Assembly (NCBI RefSeq): GCF_036997485.1
Contig: NZ_JAWLPU010000001.1
Location: 62,001 to 126,000, forward strand
Length of the DNA: 64,000 bases
Direction of reading: 5' to 3'
From: Brachyspira pilosicoli
GTDB taxonomy: Bacteria > Spirochaetota > Brachyspiria > Brachyspirales > Brachyspiraceae
Shown here piece after piece: positions 18,099 through 27,864 of the stretch. A program made the position numbers and the translations under genes. How positions within the stretch are numbered: position 1 is the stretch's first letter; each line of letters starts with the position of its first letter. The notes below the pieces were generated by a model, which had not been told where the DNA came from, searched no databases, and saw only the letters and a list, made by a program, of their open reading frames with translations.

Positions 18099-18302
18099 AT
18101 GAAAAAAAATATACATCCAGAATACTATGAAACTGATGTAAATTGTGCATGCGGTGCTAATTTCAAAATACATTCAGTTCAAAAAACTTTACACGTTGAC
18201 ATTTGTCATAATTGTCACCCTTTCTTTACTGGTAAACAAAAAATATTGGATACTGCTGGTAGAGTTGATAAATTCAAAAAACGTTATGGCTTAAAAAAAT
18301 AA
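18099..18302 (+). CDS. rpmE: 50S ribosomal protein L31
   Basis: A 67-residue protein starting [11 protein letters not shown], with CACGANF and [12 protein letters not shown]. The cysteines identify the zinc-binding (C+) form of L31 rather than the zinc-independent paralogue. A TTTGGAG site lies upstream. A strong hairpin follows 30 bases after the stop. Confidence 0.97.
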   Translation: MKKNIHPEYYETDVNCACGANFKIHSVQKTLHVDICHNCHPFFTGKQKILDTAGRVDKFKKRYGLKK

Positions 18303-18331
18303 TATTTAATCAATAAATATAAAAAATATTT

Positions 18332-18383
18332 AAGTCTATAAAGTATTATATCTGCATTATATACTTTGTAGACTTTATTTATT
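18332..18383 (+). terminator. terminator after rpmE
   Basis: AAGTCTATAAAGTAT (18332-18346) pairs with ATACTTTGTAGACTT (18361-18375), 15 pairs including one G-U, then TATTTATT. Confidence 0.75.
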
Positions 18384-18397
18384 GATAAAGGCGGTTT

Positions 18398-18613
18398 ATG
18401 GACAGCGACGGCGTTTACAAAAGAGTAAATATCAATAAAGTAATATCTCAAATATTAAAAACCAACCCTAACATAACAGAAGCTAAAGCAAATGAATTAG
18501 CATACAAAATGATAAAAGAACTTAATAAGAAAGTTTCTTCTATGGTAGCTGATTTTGAAAACGGCGAAGGCGACTTCATGGCTTGTTATTTTGAATCTAT
18601 AGAAAAGCAATAA
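18398..18613 (+). CDS. small protein of unknown function
   Basis: A 71-residue, mostly helical, soluble protein with no cysteine ribbon or membrane segment. It has a strong AAAGGCGG site 5-6 bases before the ATG, which supports real translation. Many Lys and Asn residues in the first half (NINKVISQILKTNPNITEAKANELAYKM) are followed by an acidic FENGEGDF segment. I do not recognise a family. It follows the rpmE terminator closely, so it may have little or no promoter space of its own; read-through is possible. Confidence 0.6.
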   Translation: MDSDGVYKRVNINKVISQILKTNPNITEAKANELAYKMIKELNKKVSSMVADFENGEGDFMACYFESIEKQ

Positions 18614-18635
18614 ATCTATTAAAAAAGAAATTAAG

Positions 18636-19019
18636 TTATTTGCAGGGCTTTGCACCCTGTGAAGCGTGCCCTTAGGGTAGCACCCCACTTCTTTTGCGAC
18701 CGCAGGAAGTGCCTGTGGTATTACCACAAAGAAGCAAAAAGGCTGCATTTTTATGAAGTATAGCCAAAAACATATAGTATCATTATATATATTTTTTAGA
18801 TATAAAATTTGAATACTTGCATTTTTTGCAACTTTGACGAAGTCCGCACAGCGACCGAAGGGAGTCCTTCAGGACGACCGAAGGAAGTGCCTGCGACCGT
18901 AGGAAGTATCTTTAGGTATGGTGCGAAGGCGGGAAAAAGTTGAATAAAACAAAAACATAAATTGTAAAATATAGTTGTTTAAGTGTATACTAAAAATTTT
19001 TAAGTTTATTAAAAGTTTT
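18636..19019 (+). repeat. intergenic modular repeat, copy R2 (longest)
   Basis: Fills most of the space between two convergent genes. In order: GCAGGGCTTTGC; an extra block CCCTGTGAAGCGTGCCC...; GCACCCCACTTCTTTTG; a second extra block CGACCGCAGGAAGTGCC...; ACAAAGAAGCAAAAAGGCTGCA; an AT-rich middle; ACGAAGTCC with three tandem CGACCG-AGGAAGT units (18851-18916); GGCGGGAAAAAGTTGAA; and an AT-rich tail ATATAGTTGTTTAAGTGTAT. The same modules in the same order recur elsewhere in the window, so this looks like the most complete element (about 380 bases). Confidence 0.85.
18851..18916 (+). repeat. three tandem 19-24-base units inside R2
   Basis: Units begin GCGACCGAAGGGAGT (18851), CGACCGAAGGAAGTGCCTG (18875) and CGACCGTAGGAAGTATC (18894). 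Single copies of this unit occur at 18697-18719 and, inverted, at 25522-25544. Confidence 0.8.
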
Positions 19020-19165
19020 TTATTTGCGGGGACTAGCCCCCGCACCCCCAGTTCTTTTGTTGACACAAAGAACCAAAAAGACTGCATTTTATAAAATATA
19101 GCTAAAAACATATGGTATTACTTTATATTTTATTATATATAAAACTGAAATATTTGCACTTTAGC
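19020..19165 (+). repeat. intergenic modular repeat, copy R2c (5' part only)
   Basis: Directly follows R2 in the same orientation: GCGGGGACTAGCCCCCGCACCC, GTTCTTTTGTTGACACAAAGAAC, CAAAAAGACTGCA, then the AT-rich middle ending near TTTGCACTT. The later modules are missing. It ends beside the stop codon of the minus-strand lipoprotein gene. Confidence 0.8.
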
Positions 19166-19179
19166 TATTGGCAAGCCAT

Positions 19180-20916
19180 TTAATATTTAAACTCCACAGT
19201 ATAATGTGTAATAGCATCATCAGGCATAATATATTCTTTGTAATTTTTCATATAAGCCTCCACCATATCAGCTCTAGCATCATTATACATAGCATCAGGT
19301 ATACTAATAATAAAACCACCTTGGAAAGAATCATAATAACCTTCTCTGTACTTCTTTGCCCATTCTCTAAAATAATTAAGCAAAGGAGTATATGATTGAA
19401 TAGGAGGGCTTTTAAGCATAAGATATATTTGATAATAATCTACAAGCTGTATTACTTTATTATTAATATTAAGCAATACTTTCTCACCGCCGCTCTGCCA
19501 TACCATTAAATTATCTGTATAATCTATTGGAGTAATAAGCTTCCAGCTGTCAGCTTCATTAGGTTTTTCTCTTGCTGCAAAAAATTGATTCTTACCTGCT
19601 CCTTTCAAATGAGTTTCTGAAACAGTAAAATATTCTTCGCCTCTCTTATATGCTGCATCTATTTCTGCATAAGGTATTGTAGGATAATAATATTCTTTTC
19701 CGTCAATTTCCCAAGATGAATATGTATTATCTGATTTATAATATATACCATTATCTAGTTTTACCCAATTTGGTTCTTCAGGGGTTTCTACTCTGTTTTG
19801 TAAATATCTATCTAATCCTTTAAAAGGATTATTAAGAAGATCAATCTTTTCAGCATTTTTATAAGCATCTGAATTAGGCTCTAAAGTCCAATGTACTCCA
19901 TCTGTACTTGACCATATCCTTTTATCATCGATAAATCTTTCTTCTCTTGGAGTCCATTTATTAATAGAAGGATTATGTTCATAATAACATCTACATCCTC
20001 TTCCAAAATATATTTTATCCTTATCAATCGCAATGTCAAAATTATAGATATTATTATACTCACCGCTTCTAGCACCCCAAGGAGTATTATCTATTTTCTC
20101 CCAATTAGCTCCTACAGAAGTATCTTTGCTTTTATGTATTCTGTAATAATAATCTTTGCTTACTGTATACGAGCCTGCATTAACAGGTCTTGTTCCTGAA
20201 GGATTCTGCTCCAAAAAAGTTTCTCTTAATCCCATTAAATATATATAATCTTTAAATTGAAAAAAACGAGCTACATCCATTCCATATCCTCCCTGAAAAC
20301 TTTCATTTGGATTATTTGGGTTTGGTGTAGGCATTTTATAACGTATATTAGCAGCAGAACCGTTTGTCTGCCAATTAAGTAAATCTGATGATGTATAATA
20401 TCTGTTGTCATACACTATAGAATCAATAACATACTCATAATCCACAGAAATATCTGACATAGAGAAACTTCCGTATGTATAAGGTTCAGATATAATTTTA
20501 TCATTTTCTATTACTGATATATTATATTTTAGTCTGCTAAAAGTATCATAATTAACATCTTTAGCATAAATATTTATATTGCCATTATCATCTATTTGAA
20601 GAATTATATTTTTATCTATTTGATTTAATGTTTTGCTTTTAGGGTCATAGTTATACATATAGTCAGCTAATATATACCATTTGCCTTGATATTTAAACTT
20701 CTTACTAAAACTTCCGAATACTTCGCCGTCTTTAGCAGGCACTGGGGTTACATCAACATGACCAGGTATTGTCTCTTCTGGCAATCTAAAATCTGTTTCA
20801 GGCGGTATATAGGTTGGAGATAATATATTAATCTTTTTACAAGATACAATTAACATTATTACAACAATTAATAAAGCAACTATTAAACATAATCTTTTAT
20901 TAAATTTCTTTTTCAT
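19180..20916 (-). CDS. large lipoprotein, probable beta-propeller fold
   Basis: A 578-residue protein with a long hydrophobic signal and lipobox LIVSC followed by KK. The body is rich in Trp, Tyr and Asp and contains repeated segments such as WSSTDGVHWTLEP and SKDTSVGANWEKI, which resemble the strand-turn units of BNR or exo-alpha-sialidase-like propellers. No catalytic motif is clear, so no enzyme activity is assigned. Expected on the periplasmic face or cell surface. Single gene; the 343 bases upstream contain no obvious promoter. Confidence 0.7.
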   Translation of the reverse strand: MKKKFNKRLCLIVALLIVVIMLIVSCKKINILSPTYIPPETDFRLPEETIPGHVDVTPVPAKDGEVFGSFSKKFKYQGKWYILADYMYNYDPKSKTLNQIDKNIILQIDDNGNINIYAKDVNYDTFSRLKYNISVIENDKIISEPYTYGSFSMSDISVDYEYVIDSIVYDNRYYTSSDLLNWQTNGSAANIRYKMPTPNPNNPNESFQGGYGMDVARFFQFKDYIYLMGLRETFLEQNPSGTRPVNAGSYTVSKDYYYRIHKSKDTSVGANWEKIDNTPWGARSGEYNNIYNFDIAIDKDKIYFGRGCRCYYEHNPSINKWTPREERFIDDKRIWSSTDGVHWTLEPNSDAYKNAEKIDLLNNPFKGLDRYLQNRVETPEEPNWVKLDNGIYYKSDNTYSSWEIDGKEYYYPTIPYAEIDAAYKRGEEYFTVSETHLKGAGKNQFFAAREKPNEADSWKLITPIDYTDNLMVWQSGGEKVLLNINNKVIQLVDYYQIYLMLKSPPIQSYTPLLNYFREWAKKYREGYYDSFQGGFIISIPDAMYNDARADMVEAYMKNYKEYIMPDDAITHYTVEFKY

Positions 20917-21259
20917 AATAAAACAAACCGCAAATATATTTTTTATAATTTTTTTAACAGCAAAGCATTATTATTAAAACCATATAAAATTATCAGCAAC
21001 AAATCAAACATATTCTACATTACAAATATAATTTTTCAAGCTAATTTTATAATTTTCTTTGTTTAGAAGTAATATATATTCTTTTTAGTTTAGAAATGTA
21101 GACATCCATTATAATTTAAATAGATATCTTTAACTCCAATATACAAATAATAAAAGCATATAATTAGATATAATTTCTTTATGTTTATTACAATAAAAAT
21201 ATAAAAGGCTTAGTATAAATATTTATTAATTATCTTTCAAAATATACATAATAACTAAA
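20917..21259 (-). other. 343-base intergenic region, no feature recognised
   Basis: Very AT-rich spacer between the lipoprotein start and the mutL stop. I see no RNA gene, strong terminator or copy of the intergenic repeat. It should hold the lipoprotein promoter, but no convincing -35/-10 pair stands out. Confidence 0.5.
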
Positions 21260-23068
21260 TCATCTAAAGAATTTTTTATCGAGATAATCTTTTGAAAGTC
21301 TTAAAACAAATGGTCTTCCATGCGGGCAATTAGTTAATATATTTTCTTCTTCAAGCAAATCAAGTAAAGTTTGCATATCATTAATAGAAAGTTTATCTCC
21401 TGCCTTTGGTGAATATTTACAAGATATTGTGCTGCATGTATGTTTTATTAATTTCTCTAAACTATTGTTGCTCTCTTTAGAAATATATATATCCAAAATA
21501 TCTTTAATAATTTTTTCTATCTTTTGATTTTTGGGTATATATATTGGAACTTCATCTATTATAATGCTATTTTTTGAATTAGCTTCAAACTTTATACCTA
21601 TAGATTCTATTTGTTCTTTTGAAGAGTTTAATATATCTATTTCATAATCTCTATACTCTATTTCGCAAGGTATAAGCAGTTTCTCATATTCCAATTTACC
21701 GCTAATTAAAGTCTTATATATTCTTTCATAATTAAGTCTTTCGTATGCGGCGTGTTGGTCTATAATATACATTTCGCTTCCTCTTTCAGCTATGATGTAT
21801 GAAGAGAAAACCTGCCCTACTGCTTTTACATATTCTCCAAACTCCATATTATTTTTTTGCGGTTCTATATTATTATTTATATCATCTTTATTAAATACAT
21901 TATCATAGTGAACATTAGAAACTAACTCATTATTAAACTGAAAATTATTACTAGTTTTTGTTTCATTAAAATTATTAGCAGAATTATTCGTAGTTACATT
22001 ATTACTTTGTACTGGAAATGTCGGAGTAATATCTTTATCAACATCAACTTCAATATTAACAGAAGAAAAATTGTTCGCACTATTAATATTATTGTATATG
22101 GCATTATAAATTATACCTGAAATATCTCTTTCATTTTTTATTCTCACTTCCTTTTTACTTGGATGCACATTAACATCAACCTTATTTGTATCAACATTAA
22201 TATATAAAAAGAAAAATGGATATCTCTCTTTTGGTATTGAGTTAGAATAGGCATTTTTTATAGCATAAGCAATAACTCTATTTTCTATTGGTCTATTATT
22301 TAGAAATATAAAATTATTCTTTCTCATAGACTGACTTATTTTAGAATTAGAAAAAAGTCCGTATATATTTATATCATTTTTATCTATATTTAATTCTACT
22401 AAATTTGAAAAAACATTATTATCATTCAAATAATTCTCAATTCTATCTTTTAAATTATCAACTTTCAAATAACTATTTACAAGTTTTCCGTTATTATATA
22501 GCTTCATAGTGATATTAGGCTGAACCAAAGCTTCCATATCAAATACTTCTTTAACTAAATAAAACTCTCTTGATATATGCTTTAAAAATTTGTATCTTGC
22601 AGGTATATTAAAAAAAAGGTTTTTAGCAGTAATCTTAGTTCCATTAACAGAAGCATAAGGTTTGTGTTCTAATATTTTTCCAGCCTCAACAACAATCTTT
22701 CCGCCTGTTTTTTCATCAATACTTTTTGACACTATTTCTAAATTTGTAACATCCGCTATAGAAGCTAATGCCTCACCTCTAAAACCCAAAGTATATATAT
22801 TATCCAAATCTTCTATAGAATAAATTTTACTAGTGGCATGATGAGTAATTGCTAAAGGGAGCTCTTCAAAAACTATACCGCTTCCATTATCTTCTACTAT
22901 CATAGTTTTTATTCCAGCCTCTTCAACACTCACTTCTATATTATCAGCACCGCTATCAACAGCATTTTCAAGAAGCTCTTTAAGCATCGAAGCAGGTCGC
23001 TCTATTATCTCTCCAGCAGCTATTCGATTTGCTACAGATTTTGGAAGTTTCATTATGCTTTTTTTCAT
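21260..23068 (-). CDS. mutL: DNA mismatch repair protein MutL
   Basis: A 602-residue GHKL-ATPase that links MutS mismatch recognition to downstream repair. ATPase motifs are VANRIAAGEIIERPASMLKELLENAVDSGA, written here in parts: AAGEIIERPAS, ELLENAVDSGA (catalytic Glu and Asn), DNGSGI and FRGEALASI. A long Asn-rich linker (about residues 345-400) joins to the C-terminal dimerisation domain. That domain contains a DQHAAYERLNYE motif, the metal-binding signature of MutL proteins with endonuclease activity, and ends with CPHGRP. The start could be the ATG at 23068 or the one at 23053; neither has a strong ribosome-binding site. No mutS nearby. Confidence 0.95.
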   Translation of the reverse strand: MKKSIMKLPKSVANRIAAGEIIERPASMLKELLENAVDSGADNIEVSVEEAGIKTMIVEDNGSGIVFEELPLAITHHATSKIYSIEDLDNIYTLGFRGEALASIADVTNLEIVSKSIDEKTGGKIVVEAGKILEHKPYASVNGTKITAKNLFFNIPARYKFLKHISREFYLVKEVFDMEALVQPNITMKLYNNGKLVNSYLKVDNLKDRIENYLNDNNVFSNLVELNIDKNDINIYGLFSNSKISQSMRKNNFIFLNNRPIENRVIAYAIKNAYSNSIPKERYPFFFLYINVDTNKVDVNVHPSKKEVRIKNERDISGIIYNAIYNNINSANNFSSVNIEVDVDKDITPTFPVQSNNVTTNNSANNFNETKTSNNFQFNNELVSNVHYDNVFNKDDINNNIEPQKNNMEFGEYVKAVGQVFSSYIIAERGSEMYIIDQHAAYERLNYERIYKTLISGKLEYEKLLIPCEIEYRDYEIDILNSSKEQIESIGIKFEANSKNSIIIDEVPIYIPKNQKIEKIIKDILDIYISKESNNSLEKLIKHTCSTISCKYSPKAGDKLSINDMQTLLDLLEEENILTNCPHGRPFVLRLSKDYLDKKFFR

Positions 23069-23184
23069 CTTTGCATTATATGATATTTCTAATAAAAAAT
23101 AAAATTTTTTTAATTATTATAATATTAATAATTGAATATTTTTTTAATGTATATTATTATAAAAAAATATTATTAGTTTGTTTT

Positions 23185-23403
23185 ATGAAAAAGATTTTAT
23201 TTATTGCAATATTATCTGTTATACTTATTTTCTCTCAAGAAGAATGCAAAGGTCCAGATGGAGACTCTAAGCCTACCCCATTTAGACATGATAAGAAATT
23301 CATAAAATATAGTTATAATGTTACAACAGAAGATTTTATTTTTTGTTCGGCAATATTTTTCTCTATAGTTGTGCCGTCTTTTGTTTTAATAAACAAGAAA
23401 TAA
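23185..23403 (+). CDS. small membrane or secreted protein of unknown function
   Basis: A 72-residue product starting MKKILFIAILSVILIFS, a plausible signal sequence, followed by EECKGPDGDSKP and a second hydrophobic segment near the C-terminus (FIFCSAIFFSIVVPSFVL). The longer in-frame reading from 23029 overlaps the mutL start on the other strand and is not supported. No clear ribosome-binding site and no recognised family, so this is a tentative gene. Confidence 0.45.
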   Translation: MKKILFIAILSVILIFSQEECKGPDGDSKPTPFRHDKKFIKYSYNVTTEDFIFCSAIFFSIVVPSFVLINKK

Positions 23404-23507
23404 AATTTTTTAGTTTGTTTATTTACAAAATTAAAAAAAATATTAAGAATACTAATTTTTCAGAATAACTACAAATTATATTAGCATCTTCTTGCATAAA
23501 AAATAAT

Positions 23508-23536
23508 TTGCAAAAAGCCACTTGCTATATTATAAT
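23508..23536 (+). promoter_or_regulatory. probable lepA promoter
   Basis: TTGCAA (23508-23513), a 17-base spacer and a perfect TATAAT (23531-23536), 50 bases before the lepA start. Confidence 0.65.
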
Positions 23537-23585
23537 ACTTTATCAATCTTTAATTTTTAATTTTTAAAAGGATATATTTTAATAA

Positions 23586-25397
23586 ATGTCATACGCAGAG
23601 AAAATCAGGAATTTTTGTATTATAGCACATGTTGACCATGGAAAAAGCACATTAGCCGACAGAATTATAGAACATACTAAAGCTGTATCAAGCAGAGAGA
23701 TGAAAGCACAAATTTTGGACTCTATGGACATAGAAAGAGAGAGAGGAATAACAATAAAGAGTCAGGCTGTAAAACTTTCTTATCAGGCTAAAGACGGAGA
23801 GGTGTATACCCTTAATTTGATAGATACTCCAGGGCACGTTGACTTTAACTATGAGGTTTCTCGTTCACTTGCTGCTTGTGAGGGGGCTATACTTGTAGTG
23901 GATGCTGCTCAGGGGGTTGAGGCTCAAACTATTTCTAACTTTTATCTTGCTTTTGAAAATAATTTGGAGATTGTGCCTGTTATAAATAAAATAGATTTGC
24001 CTGCTGCTAATATTGAGCTATGCAAAGAACAAATGGAAAAAGAGTTTGGAGTTAATAAAGATGATATTGTTTTAGCGAGTGCAAAAAATGATATTGGAAT
24101 AGACGAAATACTTGAAGCAGTAGTTAAGATGATACCAGCTCCAAAGGATAATACTAATAAAAAAACAAGGGCTTTGATATTCGATTCTTATTATGACCCT
24201 TTTCGCGGTGCTGTTATGATAGTGAGAATATTTGACGGCTCTATTAAAAAAGATGATAAGCTTCTTTTGATGGAAACTAAAGCAGAGTATGAAGTTGAAG
24301 AATGCGGTACACTTTTGCTTGGACTCAAATCTGCTAATGAACTTAAAAGCGGTGAAGTAGGATACATTATTGCGGGTATTAAAAATATATCTGACATAAA
24401 AATAGGAGATACTATCACCCTTGAAGAAAACCCTTCCGATGAACCTTTGATTGGCTATAAAGAAGTTCTTCCTATGGTATTTGCAGGTATTTTCCCTGCT
24501 GAAGATGAAGATTATACAAACTTACAAAAGGCATTAGAAAAATTAAAACTTAATGATGCTTCTTTGGTTTATGAGCCGGAGCGTTCTATTGCTTTAGGGT
24601 TTGGATACAGATGCGGTTTCTTAGGACTCTTGCACTTAGAGATTGTTCAAGAACGTCTTGAGAGGGAGTTTAATCTTAATCTTGTAATAACTAGCCCTTC
24701 TGTAGAAGTAAAATTAAAACTCACAAACGGAGAAGAAAAACTCATTGATAACCCTGCAGATTTTCCTTCTGCACAATATATAGAAAAATGTTATGAGCCT
24801 TTTATTAATGCTCTTATAATAGTGCCTACCGATTATTTAGGAAACATTATATCTCTTTGTATAGACAGAAGAGGAACACAAACATCATTAACTTATTTAG
24901 ATGATAAAAGAGCAGAAATAAAATTCGATTTGCCTTTAATAGAAGTAGTGTATGACTTTTATGATAAATTAAAATCAATATCCAGAGGTTATGCTTCATT
25001 CGATTACGATTTTTCAGATTTTAGAGAAAGCCAAATAGAAAAAATAGACATACTTGTTCATGGTGAAGTAGTGGATGCATTGTCATTTATGGCTCATAGG
25101 AGCAATGCAGAAAGCAGAGGCAGACAAATTATAGAAAAATTAAAACATCTCATTCCAAAGCATATGTTTCAGATTCCTTTACAAGCGGCAATTGCAGGAC
25201 GCATAATAGCAAGAGAAAATATAAGTGCATTAAGAAAAAATGTTACAGCTAAATGTTACGGCGGAGACATCACAAGAAAAAGAAAGTTGTTAGAGAAGCA
25301 GAAAGAAGGTAAAAAGAGAATGAAAGCTATTGGAAGCGTAGAGATTCCGCAGGATGCATTTATAAGTGTACTTAAAACTGATGACAATACTAAATAA
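23586..25397 (+). CDS. lepA: elongation factor 4 (LepA), ribosome back-translocase GTPase
   Basis: A 603-residue translational GTPase. G motifs are [14 protein letters not shown] and NKID in the first 140 residues; the EF-G-like domains II, III and V follow, and the LepA-specific C-terminal domain contains [18 protein letters not shown] and ends with the conserved basic segment [14 protein letters not shown]. LepA acts on stalled or mistranslocated ribosomes. AAAAGGA precedes the ATG. Length is normal for the family. Confidence 0.97.
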   Translation: MSYAEKIRNFCIIAHVDHGKSTLADRIIEHTKAVSSREMKAQILDSMDIERERGITIKSQAVKLSYQAKDGEVYTLNLIDTPGHVDFNYEVSRSLAACEGAILVVDAAQGVEAQTISNFYLAFENNLEIVPVINKIDLPAANIELCKEQMEKEFGVNKDDIVLASAKNDIGIDEILEAVVKMIPAPKDNTNKKTRALIFDSYYDPFRGAVMIVRIFDGSIKKDDKLLLMETKAEYEVEECGTLLLGLKSANELKSGEVGYIIAGIKNISDIKIGDTITLEENPSDEPLIGYKEVLPMVFAGIFPAEDEDYTNLQKALEKLKLNDASLVYEPERSIALGFGYRCGFLGLLHLEIVQERLEREFNLNLVITSPSVEVKLKLTNGEEKLIDNPADFPSAQYIEKCYEPFINALIIVPTDYLGNIISLCIDRRGTQTSLTYLDDKRAEIKFDLPLIEVVYDFYDKLKSISRGYASFDYDFSDFRESQIEKIDILVHGEVVDALSFMAHRSNAESRGRQIIEKLKHLIPKHMFQIPLQAAIAGRIIARENISALRKNVTAKCYGGDITRKRKLLEKQKEGKKRMKAIGSVEIPQDAFISVLKTDDNTK

Positions 25398-25412
25398 TAA
25401 ATCAAATAAATG

Positions 25413-25430
25413 GGCATTAGAAATAATGCC
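25413..25430 (+). terminator. hairpin with GAAA tetraloop after lepA
   Basis: GGCATTA (25413-25419), loop GAAA, TAATGCC (25424-25430). The stem is stable and lies 15 bases after the stop, but it is followed by TATTATTAAG rather than a clean T run, so terminator function is likely rather than certain. Confidence 0.5.
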
Positions 25431-25460
25431 TATTATTAAGAATCTAAAATTATTATAAAT

Positions 25461-25725
25461 TGGTTTATACTAAAAAATTTTAAGTTTGTCAATTTTTTTG
25501 TTCTTTTTCCTGTCGCTACATACCACAGGCACTTCCTTCGGTCGCGGTGTGGACTTCGTCAAAGAACCAAAAAGTATGAGTGTTTTTGTATGTTGGTAAA
25601 TATATAAATAAATGTAAGATATTTTTATCTATGCATAAAAAGCTATACTTCATTAAATGCAGTCCTTTTGCTTCTTTGGGTCACCAAAAGAAGTGGGGTG
25701 CGGGGCAAAGCCCTGCAAATATCTT
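25461..25725 (-). repeat. intergenic modular repeat, copy R3 (inverted)
   Basis: Same module order as R2 but on the minus strand, in about 265 bases: the AT-rich tail (ACTAAAAAATTTTAAGTTTG), TTGTTCTTTTTCC, one ACCACAGGCACTTCC unit (25522-25544), GACTTCGTCAAAGAACC, the AT-rich middle, then TGCAGTCCTTTTGCTTCTTTG and GTGCGGGGCAAAGCCCTGCA. Confidence 0.85.
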
Positions 25726-25763
25726 AACATAAACAAATCATTTTTTATATTAGAATATGTTAA

Positions 25764-25828
25764 AAATTTATTGTTCTTTTTCCCGCAGCACACGGTGTGG
25801 ACTTCGTCAAAGAACAAAAAAATGCAAG
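25764..25828 (-). repeat. intergenic modular repeat, copy R3b (fragment)
   Basis: TTGTTCTTTTTCCCGCAGC, then GGTGTGGACTTCGTCAAAGAAC, the central module of the family, 40 bases after R3 and in the same orientation. The rest of the 594-base gap before the AraC gene is AT-rich. Confidence 0.75.
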
Positions 25829-25991
25829 GTAATAAAATAATACTAATTATATATTACATACTAAATATTAAACCAAAAACAATATAAATATTTTATTATC
25901 TTAGTTTTGAAATAAATCTATTATAAAAAGACAAGTAATGTCAAGATATAATATTTAATTGTTGTATAATTAAATAAAGAGGTATAAGACA

Positions 25992-26954
25992 ATGTATGAA
26001 TGGAATAAATTAATACAAATAATTATAGATGAAATTGATGAATGCATTAAAAAACATAAAAATGAAGAATTAACATTAAATAATATTTTTAATAGATTGG
26101 GCTATTCAGAATTTTATATTACAAAGAAGTTTAAAAAAATATCTGGAATAACATTTAAAGAATATACAAGACTAAGAAAATTATCTTTTGCTTTAAAAGA
26201 AGTAAGAGATACTAAAAGAAAACTATTAGATATTGCATTTGATTATGGATTTTCTTCACATGAATCATTTACAAGGTCTTTTAAAGAATTATATAATATT
26301 ACTCCAATAGAATATAGGAGAAATCCTAAACCTTTAATACTTCGTACAAAGATAACAGCATTTGACAGATACTTATTCGGATTAGGTGAAATAGGAATGT
26401 ATAAATCTAATGAAGAAGTAAAAGTATATTTTATAAAAATTCCATCACATAAGTTTCTTTATATTAAAAATTATGAAAGTAACGGTTATTGGGACTTTTG
26501 GCAAAAACAAAACCTTATAAAAGGTCAGGATTATAAAACAATATGCGGCATACTTGATAGTATTAAAGGGAAATTAGATGATAATGGAGGAAGTGAAATT
26601 AATTGCTCAAGCGGACAAATTATGGCTTATATTAATGATGAAAAAGGAAGGCTTTGTGATTGGGGAATAAAAAGAGTTGAATGTTGGGGAGTAAGGCTTC
26701 CTTTTAATTATTGCGAAGAGGTGCCTAAAAATATGCATCTGCTTGATGTATATGAATCTGATTATGTGGTCTTTGAACATGGTGCTTTTAATTATGCTCA
26801 AGAAAATAATACTGTAGAGAAAAAAATTGAAGAAGCAATGAAAAATTTTAATGATGAACATTATATTATAGATACTTCACCAAATAAAATAATGTATTTT
26901 TATTATAATCCTAATGAATATTTTAAATATATACGTCCAGTTTGTAGAATATAA
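25992..26954 (+). CDS. AraC-family transcriptional regulator with effector-binding domain
   Basis: A 320-residue protein with an unusual but known order: the AraC helix-turn-helix pair is N-terminal (residues 5-110, with LDIAFDYGFSSHESFTRSFKELYNITPIEYR) and a GyrI-like/AraC effector-binding domain follows (about 125-320). Such proteins resemble Rob or SoxS-type regulators fused to a small-molecule binding domain. AAAGAGG lies 10 bases before the ATG, with TATAAT at 25965-25970. It stands alone; the target genes cannot be read from the context, although the convergent metal-uptake operon is the nearest neighbour. Confidence 0.85.
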   Translation: MYEWNKLIQIIIDEIDECIKKHKNEELTLNNIFNRLGYSEFYITKKFKKISGITFKEYTRLRKLSFALKEVRDTKRKLLDIAFDYGFSSHESFTRSFKELYNITPIEYRRNPKPLILRTKITAFDRYLFGLGEIGMYKSNEEVKVYFIKIPSHKFLYIKNYESNGYWDFWQKQNLIKGQDYKTICGILDSIKGKLDDNGGSEINCSSGQIMAYINDEKGRLCDWGIKRVECWGVRLPFNYCEEVPKNMHLLDVYESDYVVFEHGAFNYAQENNTVEKKIEEAMKNFNDEHYIIDTSPNKIMYFYYNPNEYFKYIRPVCRI

Positions 26955-27035
26955 AAAATATTTTTAAAACTAATTCTATGAATAATAAAAAATTATACAT
27001 TAGTTTAAGTATTTAAAAACATATACAAATAATTT

Positions 27036-27839
27036 TTATTTTTTATTTAAGAAAAATTTTATTATCGCAATTAATACAAAACTTATTACGCTTATTAAAA
27101 CTATAGTAGAGCCCGGTTTTAATCCCTCATAATATGAAAGAAATATTCCTAAAACAGTAAAAACTAAATTAAATAATACAGCATAAATAATAGTTTTTTT
27201 ATAACTATTAGCCAACTGCATAGAACAAGCAACAGGAACTACCATCATAGATGATACAATCAAAGCACCAACAGCCCTCGCAGATATAGAAACTACTATC
27301 GCTGTAAGTATTGTAAAAATAAAGTTTATTCTGTTTACAGGCACACCAGAAAGTTTTGCAAGCCTTTCATTGAATGTTATATAAAAAATCTCTTTGTATA
27401 AAAATATAAATATTAACATAGAAATAATACTTATAATTACAACTAACTTTAATTCAAAATCACTAATAGCTACAATGCTTCCAAATAAAAAACTATTAAA
27501 ATTAGCATTATTAGAAACAAAACCAGACAACAACCCCGCAAGCCCAATAGCAAAAGACATAATTATCGCTATAGACATCTCCCCATATCTTGCAATTTTT
27601 TTTCTTATAAACTCTATAGATAAAGCAGATAAAACACAAAATATCATAGAAGCAAGTATTGGATTAATATTAAATACAAGCCCAAAAGTTACACCCGCAA
27701 GAGAAGTATGAGATATAGCATCTCCTATCATAGAAAGCCTTTTTAATACAACTACAACCCCAATAGAAGGTATTATAATAGCTAAAAGTATACCAACCAA
27801 AAAAGCCCTACGCATAAACTCATATTGAAATATTTCCAT
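27036..27839 (-). CDS. znuB: metal ABC transporter permease (ZnuB-like)
   Basis: A roughly 267-residue membrane permease of the ABC-3 family with about eight hydrophobic segments. Signatures include GDAISHTSLAGVTFG and the conserved SARAVGALIVSSMMVVPVACSMQLA. It forms the channel for zinc or manganese delivered by the binding lipoprotein. An in-frame ATG at 27887 lies inside znuC and would extend the protein by 16 residues; the ATG at 27839 has an AAAGGG about 12 bases upstream and is preferred. Last gene of znuA-znuC-znuB. Confidence 0.88.
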   Translation of the reverse strand: MEIFQYEFMRRAFLVGILLAIIIPSIGVVVVLKRLSMIGDAISHTSLAGVTFGLVFNINPILASMIFCVLSALSIEFIRKKIARYGEMSIAIIMSFAIGLAGLLSGFVSNNANFNSFLFGSIVAISDFELKLVVIISIISMLIFIFLYKEIFYITFNERLAKLSGVPVNRINFIFTILTAIVVSISARAVGALIVSSMMVVPVACSMQLANSYKKTIIYAVLFNLVFTVLGIFLSYYEGLKPGSTIVLISVISFVLIAIIKFFLNKK

Positions 27840-27864
27840 TTTTATAAACAACCCTTTATATATA

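Noticed and set aside
18497-19111. Two minus-strand reading frames starting MQPFCFF and containing MQSFWFF; a similar plus-strand frame at 25657-25887 (MQSFCFFGSPKEVG)
   Set aside because: They are the hairpin modules of the intergenic repeat read as protein. The frame is not kept in the 62.6-kb copy, there is no ribosome-binding site, and they run into unrelated sequence.
23029-23184. Extension of the small protein gene back into the mutL start
   Set aside because: Antisense overlap with mutL and no initiation signal; only the MKK start at 23185 gives a sensible signal sequence.
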